From NCBI RefSeq assembly GCF_002797935.1, contig NZ_PGER01000001.1:248001-312000 (forward strand): a stretch of 64,000 bases of DNA. Direction: 5' to 3'. The DNA comes from Flavobacterium sp. 1. Lineage in GTDB: Bacteria; Bacteroidota; Bacteroidia; Flavobacteriales; Flavobacteriaceae. The notes beneath the pieces were generated by a model. It was given only the letters and a program-made list of their open reading frames with translations, had not been told where the DNA came from and searched no databases. A program made the translations under genes and the position numbers. This document shows positions 26,188-34,918 of the stretch, piece by piece; the stretch's first letter is position 1, and each line of letters opens with the position of its first letter.

Positions 26188-26239
26188 TCACGCAGATTTA
26201 GCAGATTACCATAATCTGTTAAATCTGCGTGATTTTTTT
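26188..26239 (+). terminator. Hairpin terminator after GH3 (CACGCAGATTT type)
   Basis: 21-bp arms with one mismatch (26188-26208 and 26212-26232), 3-nt loop, then eight T. The TCACGCAGATTTA word also occurs in part near 50500 and is a frequent terminator-like repeat in this group. Confidence 0.75.
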
Positions 26240-26281
26240 TGTATTTTTAAATTTTTAAAACCTTCAATTATTAAATAAAAA

Positions 26282-27238
26282 ATGAAATATAACAGATGTG
26301 GAAAAAGCGGGCTATTATTGCCTGAGATTTCTTTAGGATTATGGCATAACTTCGGTTCAGTAGATAATTTTGAAAATGCTGAGAGTATTGCTAAAGAAGC
26401 TTTCGATAAAGGAATCACTCATTTTGATTTGGCTAATAATTATGGACCAGTTCCAGGTTCAGCTGAAGAGAATTTCGGTAAAATATTATGGCATAATTTT
26501 CAGGGAAATCTTCGTGATGAAATTGTAATTTCGACCAAAGCAGGTTACACTATGTGGGATGGACCTTATGGAGATTGGGGTTCCCGAAAATATTTGCTGT
26601 CGAGTTTAGATCAGAGTTTAAAGCGCATGAATATTGATTATGTAGATATTTTTTATTCGCATCGTCCTGATCCCGAAACGCCAATTGAAGAAACTATGAT
26701 GGCACTTGATCATGCTGTGAGAAGCGGAAAAGCTTTGTATGTTGGAATAAGCAATTATTCGGCAGAACAGACTAGGGTTGCCGTAGATGTATTGAAACAG
26801 CTGGGAACGCCTTGTTTGATTCATCAAGCCAAATATTCAATGCTAGTGCGTTGGGTAGAAGATGGCTTACTGGATGTTTTAGAAGAAAAAGGAGTGGGCT
26901 GTATTGCTTTTTCGCCTTTGGCGCAAGGGCTTTTAACCGATAAATATTTAAACGGAATTCCTGAAAATTCCAGAGCGCATAATCCAAACGGACATTTAAG
27001 AGAAGATGAGGTTACGCAGGAACGTATTCAGAAATTAATTCAATTAAATGAAATTGCTCAAAACAGAAATCAGTGTTTGGCACAAATGGCTCTGGCGTGG
27101 CTGCAAAAAGACAAACGAATTACTTCGGTTTTAATTGGTGCAAGTTCTGTTAGACAATTAAATAATAATATTGAATGCCTGCAGAATCTGGATTTTTCTT
27201 CGGATGAAATAAATGCAATTGAGAAAATTTTGATATAA
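26282..27238 (+). CDS. Aldo/keto reductase, YghZ-type
   Basis: 318 residues, no signal peptide. MKYNRCGKSGLLLPEISLGLWHNFG at the N-terminus, catalytic Tyr in HFDLANNYGPVPGSAEENFGK with Asp nearby, Lys in ISTKAGYTMWDGPYG, the catalytic His in VDIFYSHRPDPETP, and cofactor-binding IGASSVRQLNNNI near the end. This is the pattern of YghZ (L-glyceraldehyde 3-phosphate reductase) and beta-subunit-like AKRs; it reduces aldehydes with NADPH in the cytosol. Its place after GH3 suggests sugar-aldehyde metabolism or simply co-transport in the locus. Confidence 0.88.
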   Translation: MKYNRCGKSGLLLPEISLGLWHNFGSVDNFENAESIAKEAFDKGITHFDLANNYGPVPGSAEENFGKILWHNFQGNLRDEIVISTKAGYTMWDGPYGDWGSRKYLLSSLDQSLKRMNIDYVDIFYSHRPDPETPIEETMMALDHAVRSGKALYVGISNYSAEQTRVAVDVLKQLGTPCLIHQAKYSMLVRWVEDGLLDVLEEKGVGCIAFSPLAQGLLTDKYLNGIPENSRAHNPNGHLREDEVTQERIQKLIQLNEIAQNRNQCLAQMALAWLQKDKRITSVLIGASSVRQLNNNIECLQNLDFSSDEINAIEKILI

Positions 27239-27276
27239 ATAAAATTAATGTAGAAAGATAATTTATAAGAAAAAAA

Positions 27277-28416
27277 ATGAGCATATATTCTAATATTTAT
27301 GAAAAAGTTTCTTTACTTATTGATAATAGGGATTTTATAATTCCAAATAAACAACCCAATGATTCTTACTTCCCAACATATTTAGAAAATCTTTTGAATG
27401 AGTATATAAAATTTTACCAAAATAATCTTTCTACTTTTATTGACGATGTAGTTCCATTTAGTGATGAAAATGGTGTTAAAAAAAAGAATGTTACAATTAA
27501 TAAGATTAAATTTTTATCAGAGACAATTATCCGGACTGTTAATCTACATTATGAGGGCAAAACATATCAGGCTTCAAAATATTTCATTGAAAATTTAAAT
27601 AATGAATCAATAAATGATTTGATATTTTCTTCAAAGGTTTCAATTAATACTGATTTTTATAGGGCAAGAAAGGATGATGGTAATCAATTTAAGGCTTCTG
27701 ATTTATTTCATATAAATTACGATTTAAGGCATATCGTGTCAACGAAAAGATATAGTATTCCTGGTTTGCCTGCATTATATTTTGGAAATACAACTTATGT
27801 ATGTTGGGAAGAATTTGATAAATCGCAATTTAGAGATTTATGGTTTGTAAAAATGCAAAATCAACAGGAATTAAATGTTACAGTAATTCAAAGAATTGAA
27901 GATTTTTTATTAGATCTTGAAAAATTACACGATGATTTTAAATTGACTTATTTGTTAAGTTATTTAGTCACTTTTCCTTTAACTTTAGCAACTACAATTA
28001 AAGTAAAAAATAGTAAAGGTAATTTTAAACCTGAATATATAATACCTCAAATGCTATTGGAATATATTTCTAATAATGAAACCATCGATGGAATTAAATT
28101 TCCTTCGACAAAAGTGAATTACAATTCTTTACACAATCTTCAAGCATACAACTATGTATTTCCTGTTAGAAAAATAAAAGAGTCTGGATTTTGTGATGAA
28201 TTAACGAATATTTTTTTTACAACTCACCCAACTTCTCTCAACTTTGAAGAGATACTTGATAATCCTCATAGAAAAGCCTCAGTTGCTGGGTTTGGGATAC
28301 CTAAAGATGACAAAGAAATTGAATTAATTGAAGAAGTAAGAGTAGAATATAATAAAACAGCTTTTGGAAAACTTGAAAATAAATTACAAAAAAGAAATCT
28401 GTACAAAATTAAATAA
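27277..28416 (+). CDS. RES-domain protein (NAD+ phosphorylase-like fold)
   Basis: 379 residues, cytosolic. N-terminal helical region (about 1-120). RES-type core: FYRARKDDGNQFKASDLF (Arg near 129), then KRYSIPGLPALYFGNTTYVCWEEFD (about 158-182) with the conserved glutamate, and a late HRKASVAGF. RES domains in toxin-antitoxin systems degrade NAD+; larger stand-alone RES proteins like this one are less well studied. No DUF2384/Xre-type antitoxin is beside it. Very AT-rich, it sits between the aldo/keto reductase and GH97 and is unrelated to mannan use, so it may be an insertion. Its TAA is the first base-pairs of a perfect hairpin. Confidence 0.7.
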   Translation: MSIYSNIYEKVSLLIDNRDFIIPNKQPNDSYFPTYLENLLNEYIKFYQNNLSTFIDDVVPFSDENGVKKKNVTINKIKFLSETIIRTVNLHYEGKTYQASKYFIENLNNESINDLIFSSKVSINTDFYRARKDDGNQFKASDLFHINYDLRHIVSTKRYSIPGLPALYFGNTTYVCWEEFDKSQFRDLWFVKMQNQQELNVTVIQRIEDFLLDLEKLHDDFKLTYLLSYLVTFPLTLATTIKVKNSKGNFKPEYIIPQMLLEYISNNETIDGIKFPSTKVNYNSLHNLQAYNYVFPVRKIKESGFCDELTNIFFTTHPTSLNFEEILDNPHRKASVAGFGIPKDDKEIELIEEVRVEYNKTAFGKLENKLQKRNLYKIK

Positions 28417-28472
28417 TACAGTGATAAAGTAAAGATGCATTTCCAGTGCATCTTTACTTTATCACTGTATTA
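28414..28472. terminator. Perfect bidirectional hairpin containing both stop codons
   Basis: 26-bp perfect arms (28414-28439 and 28447-28472) with a 7-nt loop TTTCCAG. The left arm begins with the TAA of the RES gene and the right arm ends with the complement of the TAA of GH97. Confidence 0.85.
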
Positions 28473-30455
28473 ATATTTTATAACCATTGCTAATCCGCCG
28501 CCGCCTGCTAATCGGTATTTTAGTTTAGTAGCAGAATCTACGGCTATAATTTCTCTTTTATAATCTACAGCGGCTTTCTCAGCGTTTATTCCGTCAGAGA
28601 AAATTTCAGCTTCGTATTTTTTGCCTTTTTCAAGGAATGAAAAATCAATTGTTATTTCTCTGGAATCCCAATTCGTAATCGCTCCTAAATACCAGGTTGA
28701 AGCTTTTCTTCGTGCCAATGCTACAAATTTACCAACTTCGCCATCTATAGCCACAGTTTCATCAAAAGTTGTTGGTGTTTTGGCAATAAAATTAGTACTT
28801 TCCTGTTCTTTCATATAAGCCGTAGGACTATCAGCCATCATTTGCAAAGGAGCTTCAAAAATAGTATAAAGTGCCAATTGATGACATCTTGTTCCCTGAC
28901 TTTCGGGAGCAGAATTACTTGGTTTGAATTCACTTTTTGTAGCATTTCGCATTGCACCCGGTGTATAATCCATTGGGCCTGCCATCATTCGGATAAACGG
29001 AATCGAACAATCATATGTCGGAACATCATCATTTGGTGTCCATTTATTATTCTCTAAACCTTTTACACCTTCAAAATTTAGGATATTTGGGAAAGTACGC
29101 TGAATTCCAGTTGGTTTATGCATGCCATGAAAATCTATAAGCAATTTATTATCAGCTGCTTTTTGAGCTATATCATAAATCGAATTTACCATTTTAGCAT
29201 CATCACGATCTAAGAAATCAACTTTAAATCCTTTAATTCCCAAGTTGGCATAATTCTTTAAAATTCCTTCTGTATTTTTGGTTAAAGCCATCCAGGAGCA
29301 CCACAAAATAATGTCCACATTTCGTTCTTTTCCGTATGCGATTAAAGTTTCCAAATCTACATTTGGGCTATGTTTCATTATGTCATCTTCAAGGCTCCAA
29401 CCTTCATCCAAAACAACATATTCGACTTTGTTTTTTGAGGCAAAATCAATGTAGTATTTATAAGTTTCAGTGTTAATTCCGGCTTTAAAATCAACATTAT
29501 AAATGTTCCAGTCGTTCCACCAGTCCCAGGCAACTTTTCCGGGTTTAATCCAACTGATATCTTTGATTTTTGTCGGCTCGGATAATTTCTGAACCATATC
29601 ATTATTGGCTAAGTCCTTATCATTTTCAGAAATAACAATAATTCTCCAGGGAAAATTTCTGGTTCCTTTTGTTTTGACTAAATAATCAGCTCTTTCTGTA
29701 ATAAGCAGGTTGATATTATTGAAACCTCCGTTTTTTTCCTGCAATGGATATTTGGAAAAACGGGATTGAAATCCGGATTTCGAAGCATTATTAGTTACAA
29801 ATAATCCCGGATAATCCTGAAGATTGGCTTCAAGAAAAACTGCTTTTTTTTGGTTTTTAAAATCAATTAAAAATGGTAAAAAAGCTAACGTATCTTTCGC
29901 AAATTCGCTGATTTTTTTGTTTGCATAATGTGCTTCAAAAGAAGAAATATATGGATCTTTTGGATTTCTCAAATCACGTACATACGGCATTAAACTACCA
30001 TAATCCTGATCGAAATTTAAACTAACTTCTTCTGATTTAACCGTAATGTCTTTTTTCTTTTGTGTTATGAACCGATAGGCAGCACCATCATCAAAAACAC
30101 GATATTCAATGCTGAATCCATTTTTAAAATTTAAAAGCAGGAGATTGTATTGATTCTTTATTGTACTTTTTTTGTAAAAAGGAGATTCAAACGTAGTGTT
30201 TACTTTTTCTCTTTTTGAATTCAAAACCAAAGCGTTTTTTCCTAAAACTTCATTTTGATCCAAAGTCATTGAAATAGAGGAAGGTGCCAGAATTTGATTT
30301 TTTTCATGCAGAACAGACCATGTTATTTTTTCGCCGACCAGAATGCTGACCTTAATTTTTCCGTTTGGAGAAGTTACTACAAAGTCTTGAGCTTCCTGCG
30401 AAAATGTGGCATTAAAAAAAAACAGTGTTAAAATAAAGAATATTCCTTTTTTCAT
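28470..30455 (-). CDS. GH97 alpha-galactosidase/alpha-glucosidase
   Basis: 661 residues from ATG 30455 (MKKGIFFILTLFFFNATFSQ signal peptide); a start at 30482 would put nine odd residues before it. GH97 features: N-terminal beta-sandwich VTSPNGKIKVSILVGEKITWSV, the barrel with PGKVAWDWWNDWN, VVLDEGWSLEDDIM, GIKGFKVDFLDRDDAKMV, and LLIDFHGMHKPTGIQRTFPNILNFEGVKG; the C-terminal domain holds SREITIDFSFLEKGKKYEAEIFSDG. GH97 contains inverting alpha-glucosidases (SusB) and retaining alpha-galactosidases. In a galactomannan locus, alpha-galactosidase is more likely, with Asp in KVDFLDR as candidate nucleophile, but I cannot settle it. Last gene of the leftward operon, 139 bp after GH5. Confidence 0.88.
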   Translation of the reverse strand: MKKGIFFILTLFFFNATFSQEAQDFVVTSPNGKIKVSILVGEKITWSVLHEKNQILAPSSISMTLDQNEVLGKNALVLNSKREKVNTTFESPFYKKSTIKNQYNLLLLNFKNGFSIEYRVFDDGAAYRFITQKKKDITVKSEEVSLNFDQDYGSLMPYVRDLRNPKDPYISSFEAHYANKKISEFAKDTLAFLPFLIDFKNQKKAVFLEANLQDYPGLFVTNNASKSGFQSRFSKYPLQEKNGGFNNINLLITERADYLVKTKGTRNFPWRIIVISENDKDLANNDMVQKLSEPTKIKDISWIKPGKVAWDWWNDWNIYNVDFKAGINTETYKYYIDFASKNKVEYVVLDEGWSLEDDIMKHSPNVDLETLIAYGKERNVDIILWCSWMALTKNTEGILKNYANLGIKGFKVDFLDRDDAKMVNSIYDIAQKAADNKLLIDFHGMHKPTGIQRTFPNILNFEGVKGLENNKWTPNDDVPTYDCSIPFIRMMAGPMDYTPGAMRNATKSEFKPSNSAPESQGTRCHQLALYTIFEAPLQMMADSPTAYMKEQESTNFIAKTPTTFDETVAIDGEVGKFVALARRKASTWYLGAITNWDSREITIDFSFLEKGKKYEAEIFSDGINAEKAAVDYKREIIAVDSATKLKYRLAGGGGLAMVIKY

Positions 30456-30594
30456 TATTAGGTTATTTGAGTATAATGGCAAATTTAACTAACCATATGA
30501 ATTATAAAAGTATATTTTATAAATTTATTTAAGCTGTCCTCTCAAATGAAACTTTCATAACTTATATGGTTTTAAATGTTTTTTAAACTAAGAT

Positions 30595-31887
30595 TTACTT
30601 CAGTTTACAATTATATTTTTTTATAATTTTTAAAGTTGATTTATCAGATGAAAAAACCGAATTTAATCCTTGTGGCTCCTGCGGAGGGTCAGTTGTCAAA
30701 GGATCTCCGGGATTCCATTTTCCTGTTTCGTTTACCGGTTTTCCTTCACCGCCAAATCCCCAAAAATTTGCTGCCTGCAGTGGACCTTTATTAGCTACAC
30801 TTTCAGCAACCCTGTTAAAAATATAATTGTAAAAAACATCCCTGTTTGTAACAGATGAACTATTAAGTAAACTCTCATTTTCTCTTGGTAAACCAAATTC
30901 TTCAATGATAATTGGGCGTTTTAAATTATTTGCGACTTTTACATGTTTGTCGATATAAATCCCGGCATTTTCTAAAGTTGTAGGTAAAGTTTTTTCGGCA
31001 TTATCTGCCTTAAACCAATTCCAGTTTTTTGGCCAGATGTGCATCGTTAAATAATCGATATTCGGATTTTGATGTGTTCTCTCAAAAATTTCCATGCTGT
31101 CATTAGAGCTGTTCAATCCTTCTGAACCTGTAGAAATCAAATGATTTTTATCTAAACTATCAATTAAATCCACAATATTATTTAGCCAGGTTGTAAATTT
31201 TGCTTCATTTTCTACAGTAAAAAGTCTTGGTTCATTTCCAACCTGCCAAGCCATTATCGTGTTGTCTTCTGTGTACTTCTTTTTAGAATAAGAGTTTGTT
31301 CTGCCAATAATAAACTTCACATGATTATTCAAAGCTTCCATACAAGGTTCACAGCTATGAAATTGCTCAGTATATGACATGAATTGAGACCAGGTATTTG
31401 GTGCGATTGCCGGAACAGGAATTGGCCCCTTGCCATTCCATTCCAAATATTGCGACATTCCGCCTGACCATTCCCAGTTATTAGTCAAATACAAAACGGC
31501 GTACATTTTGCGCTTGTTCATTTCGTTAATCAGGAAATCCAAACCATCAAGTAAATCCTCATCATATTTTCCCTGTTCATATTGTAGTGCCGGACGAACT
31601 GTAAAATCATATTTTCCGCCATCAGCACCAACGAGGATACGTAAGTTGTCGATACCGTTTTTCTTCATTAAATCAAGTTCGCGAAGTAATCTTTTACGAT
31701 CTCCAATTTTTTTTGAAGCTAGCAAACTCCCATACCAATAATTTGTTCCAATGTATGAATATGGCTTATCACCTTTATAAAATTGCGTTCCTTTTACGGT
31801 AATTTTTGGAAGCTGTTGTTGTGCCTGGCTATTTAAATTCGCTAAGCAAAAGACAAACACAATTAATTTTGAAATAGAATTTTTCAT
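30595..31887 (-). CDS. GH5 endo-beta-1,4-mannanase (GH5_7-like)
   Basis: 430 residues from ATG 31887 (MKNSISKLIVFVFCLANLNSQAQ signal peptide); the frame is open to 31929 but that start would overlap the previous gene. GH5 mannanase features: KGTQFYKGDKPYSYIGTNYWYGSLL, NGIDNLRILVGADGG, LYLTNNWEWSGGMSQYLEW, acid/base Glu in MAWQVGNEPR, YLTMHIWPKNWNWF, and nucleophile Glu in PIIIEEFGLPRE. The C-terminus has WGFGGEGKP, typical of family 7 mannanases. It would cut beta-1,4-mannan chains outside the cytoplasm, complementing GH26. Stop of the preceding gene lies 19 bp upstream. Confidence 0.9.
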   Translation of the reverse strand: MKNSISKLIVFVFCLANLNSQAQQQLPKITVKGTQFYKGDKPYSYIGTNYWYGSLLASKKIGDRKRLLRELDLMKKNGIDNLRILVGADGGKYDFTVRPALQYEQGKYDEDLLDGLDFLINEMNKRKMYAVLYLTNNWEWSGGMSQYLEWNGKGPIPVPAIAPNTWSQFMSYTEQFHSCEPCMEALNNHVKFIIGRTNSYSKKKYTEDNTIMAWQVGNEPRLFTVENEAKFTTWLNNIVDLIDSLDKNHLISTGSEGLNSSNDSMEIFERTHQNPNIDYLTMHIWPKNWNWFKADNAEKTLPTTLENAGIYIDKHVKVANNLKRPIIIEEFGLPRENESLLNSSSVTNRDVFYNYIFNRVAESVANKGPLQAANFWGFGGEGKPVNETGKWNPGDPLTTDPPQEPQGLNSVFSSDKSTLKIIKKYNCKLK

Positions 31888-31906
31888 GGTTTTATAAATT
31901 GGTAAT

Positions 31907-33633
31907 TTATTTTTTTTCAATAACAACAAAAACAGAAGAACGGGCTGGCAGTGTTATATTTGTCCCTTTTGTCGTTTCTGCTGAAAATGGTTTTAAAGAG
32001 GCGTAATTAGTTGGTCCTCCTGCTACTAAAGTTGGACCAGTTCCGTTTATGATTACTTTTCTTGAAAATTCACCATTATCGGTATCACCAACTAAAGTGT
32101 ACCAAAACATTCTTTTTCCGGTAAGGAAATTATTAAGTTTTACTTTTATGTTAATTGCAGTTGTTGCTTTGTTTACAAAGGCCAGACCTACTTTTCCATC
32201 AGAAAATGAAGAGGCATACACTTCGTAATTTCCGTTGGTATCTTTATTGGCTTCAATCAAACGATCTCCCATATATTTTTGAAAATAATACATATGATAG
32301 AATGCCGGTCGGGGTGTGCCTTTAGGTATGTTTGGTTCATCTCCGTTACTAAAAGTTCCGTGATCATCTCCGTTTGACCATCCATTTGCTAAATCCCAAC
32401 GTGCTGCAAGACCAATTTTGTTTTTTAAAACTTCTCCCAAAATCAATACTGCGTGCATTCCGTTTATATGCGAAACCTGCTGTTTGCTTCCAGTCGAGAA
32501 AATATTCCATTCATCTAATGCAAAAGGTTTGATTTCATTGCTTGTTGCAGTTAATTCACTTTTACAAAAAGTCATCATTTCGGCAGTTACCTTTTTAGGA
32601 GTTTCTAAAATTTCTGCTGCAGGTGCATTTGTATTATAATTGGTGTAATAATTATGAATCACATAATAATCGGCATTACCATTGATGTTGGTAAGCAATT
32701 TATTATTCCATGTTTTATAACAATCAGGTACATAGCTGGCAGGGGTATTTTCGACCATTATAGCTCCAATTTTGATGTTTGTGTTCCCAACCGCTACTGC
32801 AGCTGCACGCATGGCGGCTGCTATTATTTTAAAATGTTCGGCATATAATTTTCCGTTTAAAAGTTCTGGCTGGCCATCTTTATTGTTTGCGGTATTGATT
32901 CTGTAACTTGCTTCCCAATCAGCATAAACTTCATTGCCAATTTCCCAATATTGTGTTCTTCCATTATCATAAGTTACCCAGTCTGCAGCTAGTTTTGCAG
33001 CATCCTGAACAGGATTTGTACCAGTTCCATATCTGGCATAACCATAATTTACAGTAATAATTCCTTTACTGTTGGTCGATTGCAAAAGTTGATAGTAATT
33101 ATCTAATGAAATCGTCCAGTCACCATCATTTTTACCAAACCAATAGCCGGATTCTACTTCACTACCATCGGCTTTTATTAATTTTGAAGGAGCAGTCGAA
33201 GGAGCATTTAGCGCATTCCAAAAATAAACATCGCTAATACTTCCCCCTGGAAATCTGATGATATTGGGTTTCAGATTGGTTATATCATTTACCAGAGTTG
33301 TATTGGTAATCATTTTTCCGGACCATAAATTGGCATTGTTTCCGTAAATGGAGTTGGGGATTTTAGTAATTACATTGGCATAATCAACAGTAACAGTAGA
33401 AGTTGTTGTTTCAGGAACAGCAGCAGCAGTATAATTGGCTGGAGACGTTAAGCTTTTAGATGTCCAGTTATCCAGAAAAAACCAATTGTATTTGATACTG
33501 ATGGATCCGTTTGTGGTTTTATTACAGGATCTTCCGGTGTTGGTGTTGGATCAGGAGAATTGTCATCTTGTTTTGAGCAAGATGAGAGTTGTAATAAAAG
33601 GATACTAACTGTTAAAAGGATTATTTTTTTCAT
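31907..33633 (-). pseudogene. Clan GH-A glycosidase lipoprotein (GH51/arabinofuranosidase-like), frameshifted
   Basis: Two frames make one protein. The 5' part (ATG 33633, MKKIILLTVSILLLQLSSC lipobox, then a Pro/Thr/Asp linker) runs to DPSVSNTIGFFWITG and stops at 33448. The remainder is open in another frame from about 33490: NWFFLDNWTSKSLTSPANYT leads without a stop into the ATG at 33313 and the catalytic domain. One lost A in the ACAATTGG region (about 33486) would explain it, restoring SNTNWFFLDNW. Catalytic features: NIIRFPGGSISDVYFWNA, YWEIGNEVYADWE (acid/base) and FALDEWNIF (nucleophile), as in GH51 arabinofuranosidases. A sequencing error is possible. An intact protein would sit lipid-anchored and trim side chains. 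Confidence 0.65.
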
Positions 33634-33643
33634 CTTGGCTATA

Positions 33644-33823
33644 TTATTTAGGTAATTCATACATTTTTGGCAAATAATTTACCAAAGCCGATTTTGTTTT
33701 TGTTGCAAATGTTTTAAAATCAGATGCATTAGATGCCGTAGGCGTTGGGTTTGAGTTGTCATTATAACAAGCCGAAAGGAATAACAATCCCGACAGAATT
33801 GTAATGATATAATTTTTTTTCAT
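33644..33823 (-). CDS. Small lipoprotein (59 residues)
   Basis: ATG 33823 to TAA 33644: MKKNYIITILSGLLFLSAC is a textbook lipoprotein signal, followed by YNDNSNPTPTASNASDFKTF and ATKTKSALVNYLPKMYELPK. It lies in the operon 18 bp after the CBM-like gene and ends 10 bp before the start of the frameshifted GH lipoprotein. The signal and Asn/Pro/Thr linker are like those of longer mannan-locus lipoproteins, so it may be a truncated relic or a genuine small surface lipoprotein. No family recognised. Confidence 0.6.
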   Translation of the reverse strand: MKKNYIITILSGLLFLSACYNDNSNPTPTASNASDFKTFATKTKSALVNYLPKMYELPK

Positions 33824-33841
33824 AAAGATGATTTAGAATTG

Positions 33842-34864
33842 CTATTTAAAATCAACCGAAAGTGTATCGGCATATAGTGTTCCTGTTGCAAATCCTAAAG
33901 CCAGCATGATTCTGTATTTTTTTGTTCCTGCTGGAAGAGCAAAAGTTTTGGTGTAATATGTCCAATCAGTGGTTGCGGTTATAAAAGCAATGTTTTGGTC
34001 ACCTGTTTTTTGATCGCTGCTTCCTGTAAATTCTACACTGTATAATCCGTTATTCCATGGATCTTTTCCTTGTTTGATATCATCCGATTTCAACCAGCCC
34101 GAAAGTGTTATGGTTGTTGCATTTTCTGGAACATCGGCTATTTGGTCAATTCCAGTCCAATCAAATGTGGCTGAATTTAGTACAAGCGCTACTTTTCCTT
34201 CTTTGAATATAGTTGTAGAAACTGTTGCGTTTCCACGCCAAGAATCTATTCCGTTTTCAAAACCAGTATTTGTTAATTCAGCTGTTTTAGATTCAGAAGC
34301 TGTTGATGCATTTTTAGTATTTTCTTCTTGTTGAATTTTGTCAATCTGCTCTTGCGTAAAGGCAACAGCTTTTAGATCATCAAAAAATATGGTTCCGTTA
34401 GTTTGTCCTAAAGCAAGCATTATTCTAAGTTTTGAAGCTCCTGCAGGAACGGCAATTACTTTTTTGTAAAAAGACCATGGAGTTGTTCCTAAAACCGAAG
34501 CGATACTTTCGTTTTTAATTCCTTTGTCTCCGGAATTTAAAAATTCAATATCAAATTTTCCGGTGTTCCAGTCATTTTTACCTTTTTCGACACCTTCTGT
34601 TTTTACCCATCCGCTCAATTCAATAGCAGCTGTATTCTTTGGAATAGCTATAATCTGATCAACTGCTTTCCATTCGGCTCCCACATATTGATTAATGGTG
34701 CAGCTATTTTTGCCAGATTTTTTATCAAAAGGAGAAATGGCAGCTACATCTTCGCCTCTCCAATTTAATAATTCAGTTTCAAAACCAGCATTTTTAATGA
34801 GGTTGGTTTGCGCATTATTTGTCACAGCAATAAAAAAAAGACCTAATACAAGCAATGCTTTCAT
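33842..34864 (-). CDS. Secreted protein with two CBM-like jelly-roll modules
   Basis: 340 residues; signal peptide MKALLVLGLFFIAVTNNAQ. Two repeats of about 150 residues: NLIKNAGFETELLNWRGEDVA ... IELSGWVKTEGVEKGKNDWNTG ... LRIMLALGQTNGTIFFDDL, and ELTNTGFENGIDSWRGNATVS ... ITLSGWLKSDDIKQGKDPWNNG ... YRIMLALGFATGTLYADTL. The form (NxGFE, W, late DDL) is that of CBM4/9-type beta-sandwiches. There is no catalytic domain. It presumably binds mannan or its oligosaccharides in the periplasm or at the surface, as an accessory to the neighbouring mannanases. Confidence 0.8.
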   Translation of the reverse strand: MKALLVLGLFFIAVTNNAQTNLIKNAGFETELLNWRGEDVAAISPFDKKSGKNSCTINQYVGAEWKAVDQIIAIPKNTAAIELSGWVKTEGVEKGKNDWNTGKFDIEFLNSGDKGIKNESIASVLGTTPWSFYKKVIAVPAGASKLRIMLALGQTNGTIFFDDLKAVAFTQEQIDKIQQEENTKNASTASESKTAELTNTGFENGIDSWRGNATVSTTIFKEGKVALVLNSATFDWTGIDQIADVPENATTITLSGWLKSDDIKQGKDPWNNGLYSVEFTGSSDQKTGDQNIAFITATTDWTYYTKTFALPAGTKKYRIMLALGFATGTLYADTLSVDFK

Positions 34865-34918
34865 AATAAATTAAATTTAGAGGTTACTTTAAATTAAAGA
34901 GGGAGGTTTGGCAAGCTT

